Part shown: one piece after another, positions 25,380-37,055 of the stretch | Layout of the letters: every line of letters starts with the position of its first letter | Numbering within the stretch: position 1 is the stretch's first letter | From: Paragonimus westermani | Taxonomy: Eukaryota > Platyhelminthes > Trematoda > Plagiorchiida > Troglotrematidae | Assembly: GCA_008508345.1 (NCBI GenBank) | Contig: QNGE01000418.1 | Location: forward strand, 54,325 to 118,324 | Direction: 5' to 3' | Length of the DNA: 64,000 bases | Notes under the pieces: generated by a model | The model's database searches: none | What the model was told of the DNA's origin: nothing | The model's input: the letters and a program-made list of their open reading frames with translations, nothing else | Made by a program: the position numbers and the translations under genes

Positions 25380-26010
25380 CGATTTGAAGTTTATAGTCAC
25401 TTTGATTCCTAGTGGACTGTTCCCACTCCGAGTGGTACGAACAGAAAGTTGTGGCTCGTTTTCCACTCTGGCCATGATTATATTGATGAGCTCATCGCTC
25501 TTTGTCAACCGCCGGAATTTTAACACCATTATCAGCTACAAGCGTTTGTTGTCCCCTCAGACTTCCCTGCGGCTTTCGATTCGGTTGATGTGCCGATTTA
25601 CTGCTCGTATTTTCTGAAAAGAATATACCTGACGACCACGTTGTTCTCATTCAAGGTATGTACAGATAGACCCGAAGGCCAACAGGCCTCTAAAGAACTT
25701 AGTCGGATTCATTTACAGTCGAGGAGTTCGCTCAACTTATCTCACATGGCAAACGTCACCTTTATTGTTCAAATGATGACGTTCTAATCCGTGATAACTC
25801 ACAGGTATCCCAAGATGCTCTACTCAGATTATTGATATTAGTTTGTTGGTATGGAATAGGTTTTGCTCCTCCAACGTACAAAGCACTGACTGGAGCTTGG
25901 CGGGTGCCTGTGCTTATACCCACCGTTTGGGGGTGACTTTTTAAAAATGGCTGCGTGCACAAATGTCGATTCGGGCACAACTGAGACAACTAGTAGTCAC
26001 ATTTCAAGGC
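25380..26010 (+). mobile_element. RTE-type element relict, RT palm region
   Basis: Three frames together give HDYIDELIALCQPPEF and FVVPSDFPAAFDSVDVPIYC, corresponding to GCIDxIFxLRQxxE and VVFLDxxAAFDSVDR (RT motif A, with the catalytic Asp still present). Then GKRHLYCSNDDVLIRDNSQ (YXDD read as SNDD at 25,768-25,779) and VCWYGIGFAPPTYKAL, the GMxFAPxKCKVLLQ segment. At least two frameshifts and several stops are present, and no 5' or 3' end is visible. It is among the older copies in the window and closer to the second subfamily than to the 31.9 kb copy. Confidence 0.68.
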
Positions 26011-26599
26011 CAAAGCAGGATTTGACAACTTTCGCCATTTGTGACGACGGAGAAATAGTAAAGTGTACTTTTGTCACTTCGCTTCAACACTTCAACCCAT
26101 CAATACCGTGATACACTGGAGTACAGTTTCCTCTCTATTCTGTTCAGAGTAACCAATAGCCAGGCTATCCTGTTACGCAGCCGAGGATCTTTATGTATTT
26201 GACAAGTTATTTTTGGGATAAAGATCGGGTCCACAAGACCTCATCCTTGGACGTTCAAATTAGGGTGTTGTTCTTTCGGGAAATCACAGTCTGCTGCAAT
26301 TGAAAACGCCGGATGAACTATACTTGAAACAGCATCAGGGTCAAAACATGGACACTGATTCAAAAAAGTTTTACATGCCTTCATACGATTAGCAAATGTT
26401 TATCATTAACGCGTCAGTTGAGGCACATTCCTGTCTTTCGAAACTCTTACTGATAGTATTTTTCCTGCTTCGAATCAGTTTGAGCCATCTTTCTCATTGC
26501 TGAAGTGAACTAAATGTCATTCACTCCAAAAGTTTTGCTCCGTAATAAACCACCGTTTTCACTCATTTTTCTTTGCATCAACCATAGAATTTATTTGCA

Positions 26600-27690
26600 C
26601 TCTTTCCCAATTCTTATGAAGATTTTCAACCTTGAATTGCGTCTTGTTGCGCCAGAAGCTAACTGTGATAATGTTTGTCTGGCTGTTATCAAACTGTGCG
26701 TAGCCTCCTTCATTTTACCTGCACAGTGTGATGAGACTTTTCGTAGTTTCGATGTGACCTCCGTTTACCCCAGTGTACCGATAAAACAGCATTGATGTCG
26801 TTAAGGGTTTATCGGAAAGTGATGACTCTCTTAGTGCACATACCAATTTATCAACTTCGGAAATTGTATCTGGTCCTGAACTTTGCTTGCACTCAACATT
26901 GTTCACATTCAACGAACAATCGTACAAGCGAACCGATGGTGTAGCTATGGATTTCCCCTGTTGCACTTGCAGTAGCCAATCTTTTCCTCGGATACCTGGA
27001 AACCACAAGCCATGAGTGAGTTCATCTGCCCTCCACAAATATAGTGGCGGTATGTAGATGACATATTCCCGATCATGAAACGGACCGCTCGCGATCAATT
27101 TCTACAGTTTCTGAACTCAAAATACAACGGCCTTGTGTTCACGTTGGAAACTGAAACCAATGAGCGCTCACTTAATTTTCTAGACTCCCTAGAGAAGGTT
27201 GATGAGTAGCAGAGATTTCAGGTTTCTGTATGCTTCGAACCAACGCATTCCGGTCGGTATCTCAACTTCAACTCGTCGTATCCAATCGGTGTGAAAAGAA
27301 CAATCATCAGATCACTCGTCAATTGGGCTAATAAGGTCTACACCATTGAACTCTTCAAAAGGACAGAGATTCCTCACATTAAAAAATGTTTGTCGCTAAT
27401 CAATATCCAACCGCGTTTATTAGAAACCACTGAGTGCATGTCGACTAACGGGGAGACCAAATGGACGAAAACTCTCAATCCTACTGTGCAAATAACGTAT
27501 CGTGAACAAACATCTGAAAAAATTCGCTCTACTCGTTCTGAGTACGCTTTTCGGACCGCATTTCGATTAGATTATCCCATCTACATCAGTCTCACCCCCA
27601 CTTAATGGGCAGAGGATTAGACAAATCAGTTAAGATGCAGCGCAGACTGACCGAATCACGGCAAATCCCGTGTGACCTCTGTTCCTGGAG
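26600..27690 (+). mobile_element. Penelope-like element remnant (RT plus start of GIY-YIG linker)
   Basis: RT motif A reads FRSFDVTSVYPSVPIKQ near 26,740, the FDVxSLYTSVP signature of Penelope-like elements rather than RTE. A GVAMDFP / PVALAVANLFLGYLE pair near 26,940-27,000 (two frames) matches GVAMGSPLSPxxANxFM. The catalytic box is intact as RYVDDIF (YVDD at 27,051-27,062), followed by LNFLDS. Then SGRYLNFNSSYPIGVKRTII and the stretch to TSEKIRSTRSEYAFRTAFR match the C-terminal RT extension. SRQIPCDLC near 27,650 corresponds to the YKIPCxDC linker before the GIY-YIG endonuclease, which is otherwise missing. Frameshifts and a stop near 27,207 disable it. Confidence 0.78.
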
Positions 27691-28375
27691 TAGGTCACCC
27701 GAGGTGGTTGAAGCATAAAATATTACAACTTGCTCGTAACGTTGTGTTATTCTCAGTCCATTCATCAATAACATATTGAACACGGCCTCCAAACTGTTTG
27801 ACTTCATTCGTAATCCAGATTGTGCAACAATGGACAGAAATCTAAATTCGCCGTGTGTATTGATCACAGTTTCACGCTGTAGTTGCTCAAAGCAGCCGAT
27901 GGCTGTAGTATTTTCAAACACGTGGGGTGTCTTTGATTCGACTGCTCATCGTGTTCCAGGGCTTCCCCCGTCTTGAAGGGTTTTCAGTGAAATGTAGGAA
28001 TCAGTTCGGACCGTTACGTGTTCAGTCTACAAACAGCATTGGAGGTTGTGAGGAACTGTCTCGTTTGTTCAGCTCTTCCAGTGGTGGCCATCAGGGGCGG
28101 TCGATTTCCTGCTCTCCGATAGTCTCATGGGCAGTATTTTAGAAAAAACACTTGAAGGCCCCCGTCTAGAGTTGTTCCTCAGTCATGCCGTGGTGAACAT
28201 GTACGCATGTGATCTTGTTCTGTTCATCCTGTTGTGAGAATACTACTTTCCCCTTGGAATAAACGAGGCGATCGGACTCATCTGTAAGGAGTATGCTTTG
28301 CAGTTTCAGTGCGCCAAATCCCGCCTCTATGACTGGGGCTTTTTTAGTCACTTCTTTGATTGCGGACAGTTTGCT
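27691..28375 (+). mobile_element. RTE-type element relict, RT palm, abutting the Penelope remnant
   Basis: PMAVVFSNTWGVFDSTAHR (about 27,900-27,955) is RT motif A (VVFLDxxAAFDSxDR). FSSSSGGHQGRSIS near 28,070-28,110 is the SSGVRQGCPIS block, and MGSILEKTLEG follows after a frame change. The catalytic box reads YACD at 28,202-28,213 (NMYACDLVLF), with the first Asp replaced by Cys. It continues with GLICKEYALQFQCAKSRLYDWG, matching the YGLxFAPxKSKLLxxDW segment (each half shorter than 20 residues). No tail is visible. This copy differs from both other plus-strand subfamilies. Confidence 0.68.
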
Positions 28376-28559
28376 TGAGGCGGTGAACCATTACACGGAC
28401 ATGATCATCACACTCTCGTCGGGTCGTAATTCTACAGAAGAACAGCGAAGATAGTTGCCTTTGTCAACCTGTTTCATGTATAGTGCTTAAGAAAAGATCC
28501 CGAAATACCTCTGTGTGATCTGTTTCTTGTGTATTTCGCAACCGTTGCTCATTCCCATT
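28376..28559. other. Spacer between two RTE relicts
   Basis: This short stretch has no clear motif and may contain the eroded end of either neighbour. Confidence 0.3.
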
Positions 28560-29660
28560 AACCGGTCTGACCAAGAGTGTGTTGGTCGTATTTTAGATCC
28601 CAGAGCATCACACTGTTATAAGCTACGGACGGTCCTGGTCATTTTAGACATAAAGGTTACTTCCGATGCGGTTGCTCATAGCGCCGTCTAGAATTGCTTC
28701 TTTCGCAGGAGAGCCTCAGGGAAATACGTGAATTTGTTGAGATCATTCTGCAAGCAGGATGAGACTATGCACAACTGTCTCGGGTGTTCATCATTTCTAG
28801 TGGTGTTCGTCAAGGGTTTCCTATCTGCCTCATCTTGTTCCGTTTTGTTATGGGTAACATTCTGGAAGGTGCACTTGGAGAATCCAGTGAGCTTGGTGTT
28901 GATGTTCTTTCTGGCGACATGGAGCATATGGATGATATTGTTTTACGAATCCCTTGTGTTGAAGACATGAAGATCATGTTGAACAGGATGAGTGAGCGGA
29001 TTGGTTTATGTGGAATGCATTTCGCACCTCCAGAGTGCAGAGTGCTTCTTCAAGTGTGGGGCATTCCCACTCCTGTCTTCTTCATTGCAGACAGTCGGAT
29101 TGAGATTGTGGACAGCTTCACATACTTGAGTAGCACTGTCTTGTTAGCTTGTATTATAGTTGGTGATGTATCATGGAGGTTATGAAAGGAGTTGTCAACC
29201 TGTGTCGTGTGTGGCATGGAAAAGAGGTTTGGTTGTCGTTGAAGTGAATGGTGTGTACTGCTTGTGTGCGTTATGTTTTGCTGTTTGGTTTTGGGAACGT
29301 GGACTGTTCTCGAAGAGGGTATGAGCAGACTGTTTGTGTTTGTTCATGATTGTTCGTGCCAATTAGCCCAACTGAAGTGGATTGATCGTGTGAGCAACGT
29401 GGCCGTTCTTCAGCTTTTTTCTCGAATGGTGGTCAGGTAATCGCGTTGCGCAGCTTGCGATTGTTGGGTCACGTACTATGCTTTTATCGTACCGGTCATT
29501 ATATGTTGAGAGCACCAACGATTGTTTAAACCCGCGTGGTGATCAAGGAAAGACTTGGTCACAGAATCTAAACATTGCCCCTGACCGACATTTGCTGCAA
29601 TGGACAAGTGTTTCTTTCTGGCAAAAATTGATCTGCTTTTGTCTTTTTGGTTTCACTGTC
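28560..29660 (+). mobile_element. RTE-type element relict (second subfamily), RT palm to C-terminus
   Basis: GRILDPRASHCYKLRTVLVILD leads into the RT motif A remnant VTSDAVAHSA (together 28,580-28,690). An open frame from 28,784 to 29,185 then holds SSGVRQGFPICLILFRFVMG and the YXDD box as HMDD at 28,925-28,936. NRMSERIGLCGMHFAPPECR and FTYLSST follow. VRYVLLFGFGN near 29,265 is the VRAVLLYGSET block. Beyond 29,404 the reading continues with RLLGHVL, PRGDQGKTWSQNL and RHLLQW, the C-terminal thumb. The Tyr of the catalytic box is replaced by His. Segments 28,651-29,404 are shared with the 20.5 kb relict. Confidence 0.78.
28651..29404 (+). repeat. Near-identical duplicated patch, copy 2
   Basis: This is the partner of 21,206-21,934. 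It retains the 25 bp deleted in copy 1 and continues on both sides into sequence that still encodes RTE protein, so it looks like the less disturbed locus. Confidence 0.9.
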
Positions 29661-30221
29661 TGCGTATGTGTGAGTATAACGTAAAAAATGTTCCAGATAG
29701 ATGGAACCGTTTAGGTTCTCCGTGGAAATCTTCCTCCCCTTTTCTTAATCAATACTCCGATTACTTCTCTCTATCTGCTTTTACGCAGTTACAATGCCCG
29801 TAATATTTCTGCCCGATTGGGATCCGACAACGCGACCGAATTTTTTACGATTAGGTCGAATTTATTTCACCAGTTTTTTATATCAAGCTTATTCCTTGTT
29901 GCCTGAGTTCTATTTCCTGCCCTTTTTGAACGGTTACTGCTGCTTCTAAGTTTGAGTGCCTGATTGAGCCGTTTGAAGACTGTTGGTGCACGCAGCCGCT
30001 TCATTGGTTAACTGAATCAATAAAAACGTTACTTACACCAGGTCAGCGGTTTATTTGTATGTTTTGTTTTGCTGTCGCTTTCGCGGATAATTCATATTTA
30101 CAGACCGAGTGGTCAAACTGCATGTTGTCGTGAACTAATGGAAATCATAACCGGTATCTTAGATTACTGGGAGGTTGACTCACTGCTGCCAGTCGCGTCC
30201 GCAAACGGTCGTTACTCTTGG
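29661..30221. other. No recognised feature
   Basis: The segment separates a 3'-less RTE relict from an isolated RTE 3' tail. It might be an insertion splitting one element, but no terminal repeats or target duplications are visible. Confidence 0.35.
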
Positions 30222-30420
30222 GCGATTTCTCCACGCATGTTGATTGCGAAGCAAGTGGATTTGACTGTAGACGAGGCTATTTTTAGTAGTTAGACCCCTT
30301 GCCGTTCCTTTTTTCTTTCTTTTTTTAGAGGGTTTGATTCTTTTCTCCATGGTTGTGTAGCAGTTAAACATCAGTGTGAACCACGGATGTATTGCCACCT
30401 GTGATGATTATTTGGAGTTG
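30222..30420 (+). mobile_element. RTE 3' tail fragment
   Basis: The segment TTTTTAGTAGTTAGACCCC, a pyrimidine-rich run, ATGGTTGTGTAGCAGTTAAAC and TGTATTGCCACCTGTGATGAT aligns with the 3' untranslated tail of the 14.6 and 31.9 kb copies. It ends in TGATGAT, consistent with the short tandem repeats that terminate RTE elements instead of poly(A). It may be a separate 5'-truncated insertion or the 3' end of the 28.6 kb relict. Confidence 0.7.
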
Positions 30421-31944
30421 CCGGACGCTCAGCGGTTTTTTTCACAGGGTACGGTGAATTCCAAGCACCGACCACAATTCCAGTTATACTAGTTGACGGT
30501 ACCGGGACAAGTCGCCTCTTTTCCACCGTTCCGATAGCTGTTCTTTCCAATTGTGGGATGCATATTGACCCTTAGGTCACTCTTCATGCAATCGGTGCGG
30601 CAAAATACTACCTGCACTCATGAGGTTACACTGTCGCACATCAATTTGTAGTTGTCTTCTGTATCGTGCCGAAAATCTCGGTGTCCCTTAATTCTTTATG
30701 TGAACCTGTAGGACTGAGGAAATATGCCTACAGACAGCAATGATATCACTTTTGTGTTCTCTTTTTTGTTGTCTGGCGCCATCTTGTTCCTAAGGCAAAT
30801 CCTTGAATCCACAGTCCGTTTACCAGATCTACCAAATGCACAGAGCTTTGTAGCGTTCGTTTCCAAAGGACATCTAACCAGGTTCACCGCTGGTTTATCT
30901 ATGATCTTTTGGTTATCTTGTGTGTATGCATGTCCTGCCAGGCGCGAACATTCGATGGTTTATCCTAAATTCAGTTACATTTTTGTGGTCATCATTACTG
31001 TATGCTTATTTACCTGCGTATGTCTAATACTCCTTAAACAATCTGGTTCACCTAATCGCCCCCCTCCTTGCATACTTACGTGGTTTGTACACCTTCGACT
31101 GCACTTACCCTAAGTGTATATGCAAACCGTTACAGTTGGTGATGGGGCGGTTAGCTTATTGCATACAGACACACTCAGCGTTGACTCGTAACGAATACAC
31201 AATGTTTGGGGCGGCTGTCCATCCTTACTACGATCTTACTTCCATGATCGAGTGCGAAGACTGCATATTTTAGTGGTGAACAACACATGCGGTTCCGAGT
31301 ATCAGTCGTGCCGTCTGCTTGTTGTTGTGCAGCGTTTTCGTCCATTGTGCCAACAGTCGCTGTCGTTTGACCTCAGACTGATACTGTGATCGTCTGCCGA
31401 TCATCAGACTTGTTGAATGATCACAACAGTCATTACTGTGATCTAATAGCTGATTTGTGTCACATTCCTTTGAAACAGTGGGTGCTCGCTTAAGCATGTT
31501 TGGTTTGTTCAACTAATTTTGTCCACATCGCTCCGTACTTTTCTAACTGGTCATTAAGGTTGGTTATGCAAACCCCGTCCGGTTCAGAAACATGGATAAT
31601 TTTTCATACGGAATCGGTACTACAATAACAATTCTGATTATCCGCTTGTATGTGGCTTCAGTGATTTTCGTTCCTCTCGTTATCGCCTTTCAATGTAAAC
31701 ACCTCCGTGAATTCAGGCATCACTTACAATCCGAATTCGTCCTATCTGTCATCATCGTGTGTTGACCATGTCACTGTGAGACCGATTCCGTAACGTAGTA
31801 CACTGTTACGTTAGCTGAATCTTGTTGATCAGTCCTGCTTGCTTCCCTGTTTGAACGTGCAGGGTGGACTGGAGGTACTGTACGACGGTTACACTGGCAC
31901 ACTGCTGTTATTGTGTCTGATGGAGATTCACGCCAGAATAACGA
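30421..31944. other. No recognised gene
   Basis: A 129-codon plus-strand frame at 30,724-31,113 has hydrophobic stretches but no family resemblance, and its length is near chance expectation. Nothing else stands out. Confidence 0.4.
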
Positions 31945-34416
31945 GGTAGTCGGTGAAGCTATCAGCGAGACAGATGACACACTGATCTATAATCAGTCCA
32001 AAAGGAACACATGGAGAGTCAATTTAACTGGCCTGCTGGTTCTACTGCGTTGCCGCCACAAACTTCTAATGTAGTGCCCTGCTCGGTAGACTTGGAACCA
32101 TCCACTGAGACTGAGGTCCGCAATTGCATTGCGGTTCTCAAGCGCAATAAGGTTATTGGTCCAGATGACCTCGTGCCGGCACTTTTCAAAGAAGGGGGAG
32201 AGGCGTTGATAGAAGCTTTGACTCAGTTGTTTCAACTTGTGTGGACGACGGAAACTATCCCCTCGAGTTGGGGTCACTCGATAATAGTTCTTGTATTCAA
32301 GAAAGCTGTCAGGGTCTTTTACGAAAACCATAGGGGAATTAGTTTGACCTCAGTCATTTCTAGGGTTCTAGCATCCGCTATACTTCGTCGACTCACTGCA
32401 GCTCGGGAGGTGAACATTAGGGAAGAACAGGCAGGGTTTCGCCCTGTGCGGGGATGTATAGATCACATTTTTATTGTTCGTCAAATTCTGGAGCAACGTC
32501 ATGTATATCGTCGTATTTCTCGACTATAAAGGTGCGTTCGATTCAGTGGATCGATCTACACTTTTCGAGTTGCTCAAACGCAGAGGTGTGCTGACTAAGT
32601 ACGTGAACATACTGCCGGCACCTTGTTCTCATACTTCAACTCAGATTAGGGTTTACGGTGAACTGTCTGACGTCATGGCTGTCCGCTGTCACCATTGTTC
32701 TTTAATTTCGTCATAATGTGGTGGATTGTCAGGTCGGAGGTGCGAGTTTTCGAACGCTCGGCCGAATACCTCAACGCGTGGGAGGTACGTTCGAAAACCT
32801 CCCGCGATTGGATCAAGGACAACGTGCGCGACCGGATGAGTCATCTCTCCACTGGATCGGACCAACGGGCGAGGCAGGGCAGGCGAAATACGACAGACGG
32901 CCAGATCGGAGGCGTGGTTTTTCCAACATTTAGAGGAACATCTCGACACGATGTTGGAATATGGTCGAGGCCAACATTGGGTGGATGGCGGACAGCACGA
33001 GCAGGCGGACGAGCCATCGCGCAACGAAATCGGACAAACAGACGAGGAATGGCAAGCGGAAACCCCCCGATAGAAGGCGCCGATCACACACGTAAACCGG
33101 TCAGAAGTGCACACGACGTGTGAACGGAAACCGGGGGTGTTGTGGGTTGGAATTATGACTCATAAACGAGAGAGCGTGCGTTGCATGAGACTGGCGATTT
33201 GGACAATAGAGATTGTGCTTTATTGGACGCCTTCTCGCTACAGTAAGATGTCGGCGTGGACCTCCTACCTGGTGAAAGACTGACTGATCTTGATAATGCT
33301 GATGACAAGGTGTTGCTGTTTGACAACTTTTAATGGGCACACGCAATGCTAGACGCGATTTCGCGTTATGCTTCGCAGCCTCAAACTGCAAAGCGCTTCT
33401 GCATGTTTGTTGTGATCATGTAGATTGGATGTTAGCTAATGTATTCATGGAGGTTGTTGACCGGTTTGTATACCTGTGAAGCTGCATCGGTGGCGGTGGC
33501 GGCGGAGGTGTAGGGAATGAAACAGAAGCGCGCATCTCTTAGGCTGGGGTGGTATTCGCCAATCTGTGTCATCTCTGGCGACAGAGAGGTATTTCCAAAG
33601 CTCAAAGGTCACGTATATAAGACAGTGGTGAGGGCCGTATTACTTTACGGCAGCGAAACCTGACCGCTCATGGTAGTGAACGTGAACCGTCCTCAAGTAT
33701 TTGATCACCGATGTCTCCGTTCTATCGCTCATATCGGGTGGCATCAGCGTGTAAGTAACGAAGAGGTTAGAAAGTGGGTGTTTGGTAGTGATTGTCAAAC
33801 GAGTTCCTTTGTTCAATCTGTACGTTTGCACAGGCTTGGATGGTTAGGTCATGTACTAAGGATGCCAGCTAGTCGTTTTCCACACCGAGCACTGTTCGCT
33901 GACACTGCGACCGACTGGTGTAAGGTGCGAGGTGAACAGATAATGACGTGGCATGGGGGAATGAAGTCGTTCACGAAGGGGTTGGCCACTGTAGATCGAG
34001 TTCGTCTCCCGGGCTGGGGCCGTTGCGACTCACAGCGTTGGTGGTTGGAGACTTTGGGCGAGATGGCGGCTAATCGAGCTCATTGGCTTGAATGTTTTCG
34101 TTGTTTGTCCGAGCTGTCTGTGAAGTGAGTGCATTTAATGACGCGGTGCAGTGAAAGCCGTGAGGAAGCTGTCTTGCTGATGACGCCTTACCCTCACTTG
34201 CAGCTCGGTTGTTTGTTTGTAAGATGCAGGCACCTTGATGTTGAATGTTTGAATCTGGACGTAGTTATTTTCGGTAGTTAGGTCCCTTCCCGTCCCCTTC
34301 TTTTTCCTTCAATTTCTTCCTCTATGGGGTTTGGTTTTTCTTCATAGTTGTGTGGCAGTTAAGCATTAGTGTGACCCACTGGTGTATTGCTGTCTATAAC
34401 TGACTGACTGGACGAG
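31945..34416 (+). mobile_element. RTE-type non-LTR retrotransposon, young, 5'-truncated, interrupted
   Basis: The copy starts just upstream of the RT domain (GEAISETDDTLIYNQS) and shows clear 5' truncation. An open frame (32,011-32,529) carries FNWPAGS, VLKRNKVIGPDDLVPALF, IIVLVFKKAVRVFYENHRGI, ILRRL and EEQAGFRPVRGCIDHIF. A 14-bp deletion near 32,511 relative to the 63.9 kb copy shifts the frame. YKGAFDSVDRSTLFELLKRR (motif A) follows in the new frame. A 526-bp foreign block (32,717-33,242) splits the palm domain. The catalytic box then reads NADD at 33,295-33,306. The C-terminal frame 33,670-34,128 is intact: VFDHRCLRSIAHIGWHQR, LGWLGHVLRMPASRFPHRAL and RVRLPGWGRCDS. The 3' tail runs to TATTGCTGTCTATAACTGACTGACTGG near 34,416. 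Confidence 0.9.
32717..33242 (+). mobile_element. GC-rich insertion, probable solo LTR
   Basis: The block sits between two halves of an RTE palm domain that should be contiguous. It begins TGTGGTGG and ends CGCTACA, giving the TGT...ACA ends typical of Ty3/gypsy-type LTRs. It is much richer in GC than its surroundings, with few stops in any frame. It contains an 11-bp perfect inverted repeat GTTTTCGAACG (32,746-32,756) and CGTTCGAAAAC (32,788-32,798). A candidate polyadenylation context GACAATAGAGATTGTGCTT lies near 33,200. I could not prove a target-site duplication: CATAA precedes and GTAAG follows. A gag fragment or another non-autonomous element is an alternative. Confidence 0.5.
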
Positions 34417-37055
34417 GTAGTTGATGTGGACTAATATAAATTTTATTATGTAGATCAGCTTGCTGGTGGCAGCTTAAGGCTGGGTATTTGTCCCTTTTTT
34501 CTTTCATCTCAAGACTGCGATCAAACTTTGTTTAGGTCAATCGCACCGCCTAAGCACTACTGAATTTCTGATATTTTACTACCTAGAACAGCAGAGACAT
34601 TCGGCACAATCCCGCTCTTGGTTGCTGGGTTTCACCTGCATGCACAAATGTGCGATCTCGGTTGTATCATTTTGCTACCATAGCTCGGCCGTCGATCACG
34701 TGTTGCGAAACAAATCCGCTTGTTCTCTTATTAGTTTATCGCAAGCAGTTTTAATCGAATAGTTACATGGCGGGTCACTTATATTAGTCACCGTCAAGTT
34801 ACTGGCCATTTAGAGCAGCATTCAGGATAACACAAACAACGCTGCAAACAGTTTATTGTATGGCGTGTTCACGAATTCATGTTGTGTTTAGGTGAACCGT
34901 GACAATGGTTAGCGTGGGTGTAAGCTTCAGAGTCGTACTTTTCAGCCGGGCGTGTTAAACAACTCCATAGGGCTTGAAATTGTCCACGCATAATACCTCC
35001 CTACTCTTTTGCACGAAGTCCAACTTGCTAGTGGTTCAAGAATTTCTTAAGTCTGCCACATTTTAGGTGTCGCTAAGATTGTTGGTTTGCGGTTTACACG
35101 GCACTTTATAGATGCAGCCGAGTTCCTGTGAACCACTTCTTTCGGAACACGTCTTGCATCGCGGTTTTTTGTGATCGACCCGTTCAAAAAGGACAACGTT
35201 TTCACTTAGAGTGCAGAGCTATTCACCACTTGTTGGAATCCTCGTGGTTACCCAAATCTTTGGCTAAAAGCGCTATCCGGGATGACATCATTTCGCAATC
35301 AATTATTTATATTCATTTCATTTCTTGTTCTTCCGCTTAGTATCATTAACCTTGAGCTCTTTTGGTAACGTTTTGTCCTCCTAAGCTATTCCACATCTAT
35401 GTTGAGGCGAGCGACGGCGTGAACCACACTATCTTCTGGTTTGACTGAAGTTCGTTGTGATGATGATGCTAATTATGGTGGTGACGATATCTCAGTTACT
35501 CTGGTTTGGGCTGGTCGCATAACTCAGTATTCGCATTTCTGTACGGACGGTTAGTCGCGGTGTTTCTTGGCCGTTGTCAAATTCTTTGTGACTCACTTGA
35601 TCCGAGTTAATTCATGCCACCAGAAAACTCGGTTGTCACTACATATCTATGGACTACCGGGCGCGGCCAAGCTGGATTTTCTCTGGGATACCGTAGTGAC
35701 TCAGAGTTTAAAGCTAACCGAATAGCGAATCTCAGTCATCAGACGGAAACAGATAGGTTGCATGAGCGCTCATTAGATGGTCAGAGAGTTACGGGGCTTA
35801 CACATGGACCCCCGCTATTTGTCACGCCTAAACGGGAGGATTGTAGCGTTGGCCGTTTCGTGTGTCCATATGTAGACTGAGCAAGATGTGCTGCATGTGC
35901 ATGTCAAACCGAAATATTCCGCCTTAAAGACGAATGTGGTAACGTATCCGACTGGTTTGTGTAGGATCATTAGAAGTTAGTATTATTAATGTGTGTTTTG
36001 ACTGTTTTCTCGACTCTTCATTTCATACAACTGATTAATTTCTTCATAGAACTGATGAGCATACTGTTACGAGCCGTTTCCGTAGTTTCTTTGTGGCACA
36101 TCTGACCAGGCAGTAACCCTCGTTTTTTTTTAATTTGCTATCAAGGTAGTTGCATAAGTCTTCTGTTTTTTCTGACTACGGTACGTATGTTCGTCATTTC
36201 ACCATTTCACTTCTAGAACTACTGCATTAACCCCATGTTTTAAACCTCAACTTTACTGTCCTGCACGATTCACTGACCTGTTCCGGCGAGCCACGACACT
36301 GACGCTGTTTCCGGGTGATTATCTTGTTCCATATTGTCATGTAAGCTGTACATACGGTAACTGGGTTGTGTGATTAACCTACCCAATTTGGAGATCTCCG
36401 CTCAATGTTTTATCCAGGAATGTTTATCGATCATTTGTTTCGTAAGCCTTTATGGGGTTTTTGACGCTGTTGTGCACTTTTTGTCGTCGAAGCGTCATGT
36501 TGATCTCTAAGTGCCAATGATAGTCGTCTAGAAGCCAGACAAGACGAACCATTTTACATCTTGCTAACGGGCTTGTCATATTGCCTATCCCGTCCACCTC
36601 ATTCCCACATAACAGCACATGATTAGGCACTGCAAATGACGTACAGCGGAAATCAATTACGCTACAACTGAGAAAAATGTATACCCGTAATTGAATTATC
36701 GAACAGTAACGCCGTAACTGATGAGTGCTGTGGTAGATTTTAATGATTTAGAAGAGGCCCAATTAGGGAAACTTCAAGTTTCAGCTGGATCTGAATCAAC
36801 AAGGAAAAACATGCCCAGGTGCGGTAAATGCCTTAACGGTTGAACTACGAAGCCACACCGGAAGCTTTGGAAGTTCAAGTTGGGACTTATTTACTGACCG
36901 AACCTACTGTCATACGGAGTCTATCAAATGCTATGGGTGTTGACTGTCCAAGGGGGTTTCTCAAACAGTTCATGCTGGGAGCCACTAACACCACTGTTGA
37001 ACATTGGTTGAGTGAGTGATTGAGTCCAGCTGTAGAATTTCAGATCTCTCAGTAT
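34417..37055. other. No recognised gene
   Basis: The largest frame, 35,614-35,880 (88 codons, plus), is hydrophilic and unmatched. A Thr/Ser-rich or transposon origin cannot be judged. No tandem arrays are seen. Confidence 0.4.

Noticed and set aside
32689..33123. Overlapping 141- and 142-codon frames on both strands
   Set aside because: They arise because the inserted block is GC-rich and so poor in stop codons. Neither frame resembles gag or pol, and both run across the insertion boundary.
36049..36085. CTGATGAG motifs elsewhere (for example 36,049, 36,720 and 52,058) as extra hammerheads
   Set aside because: None is followed by a closed stem II and GAAA, and flanking strands do not pair.
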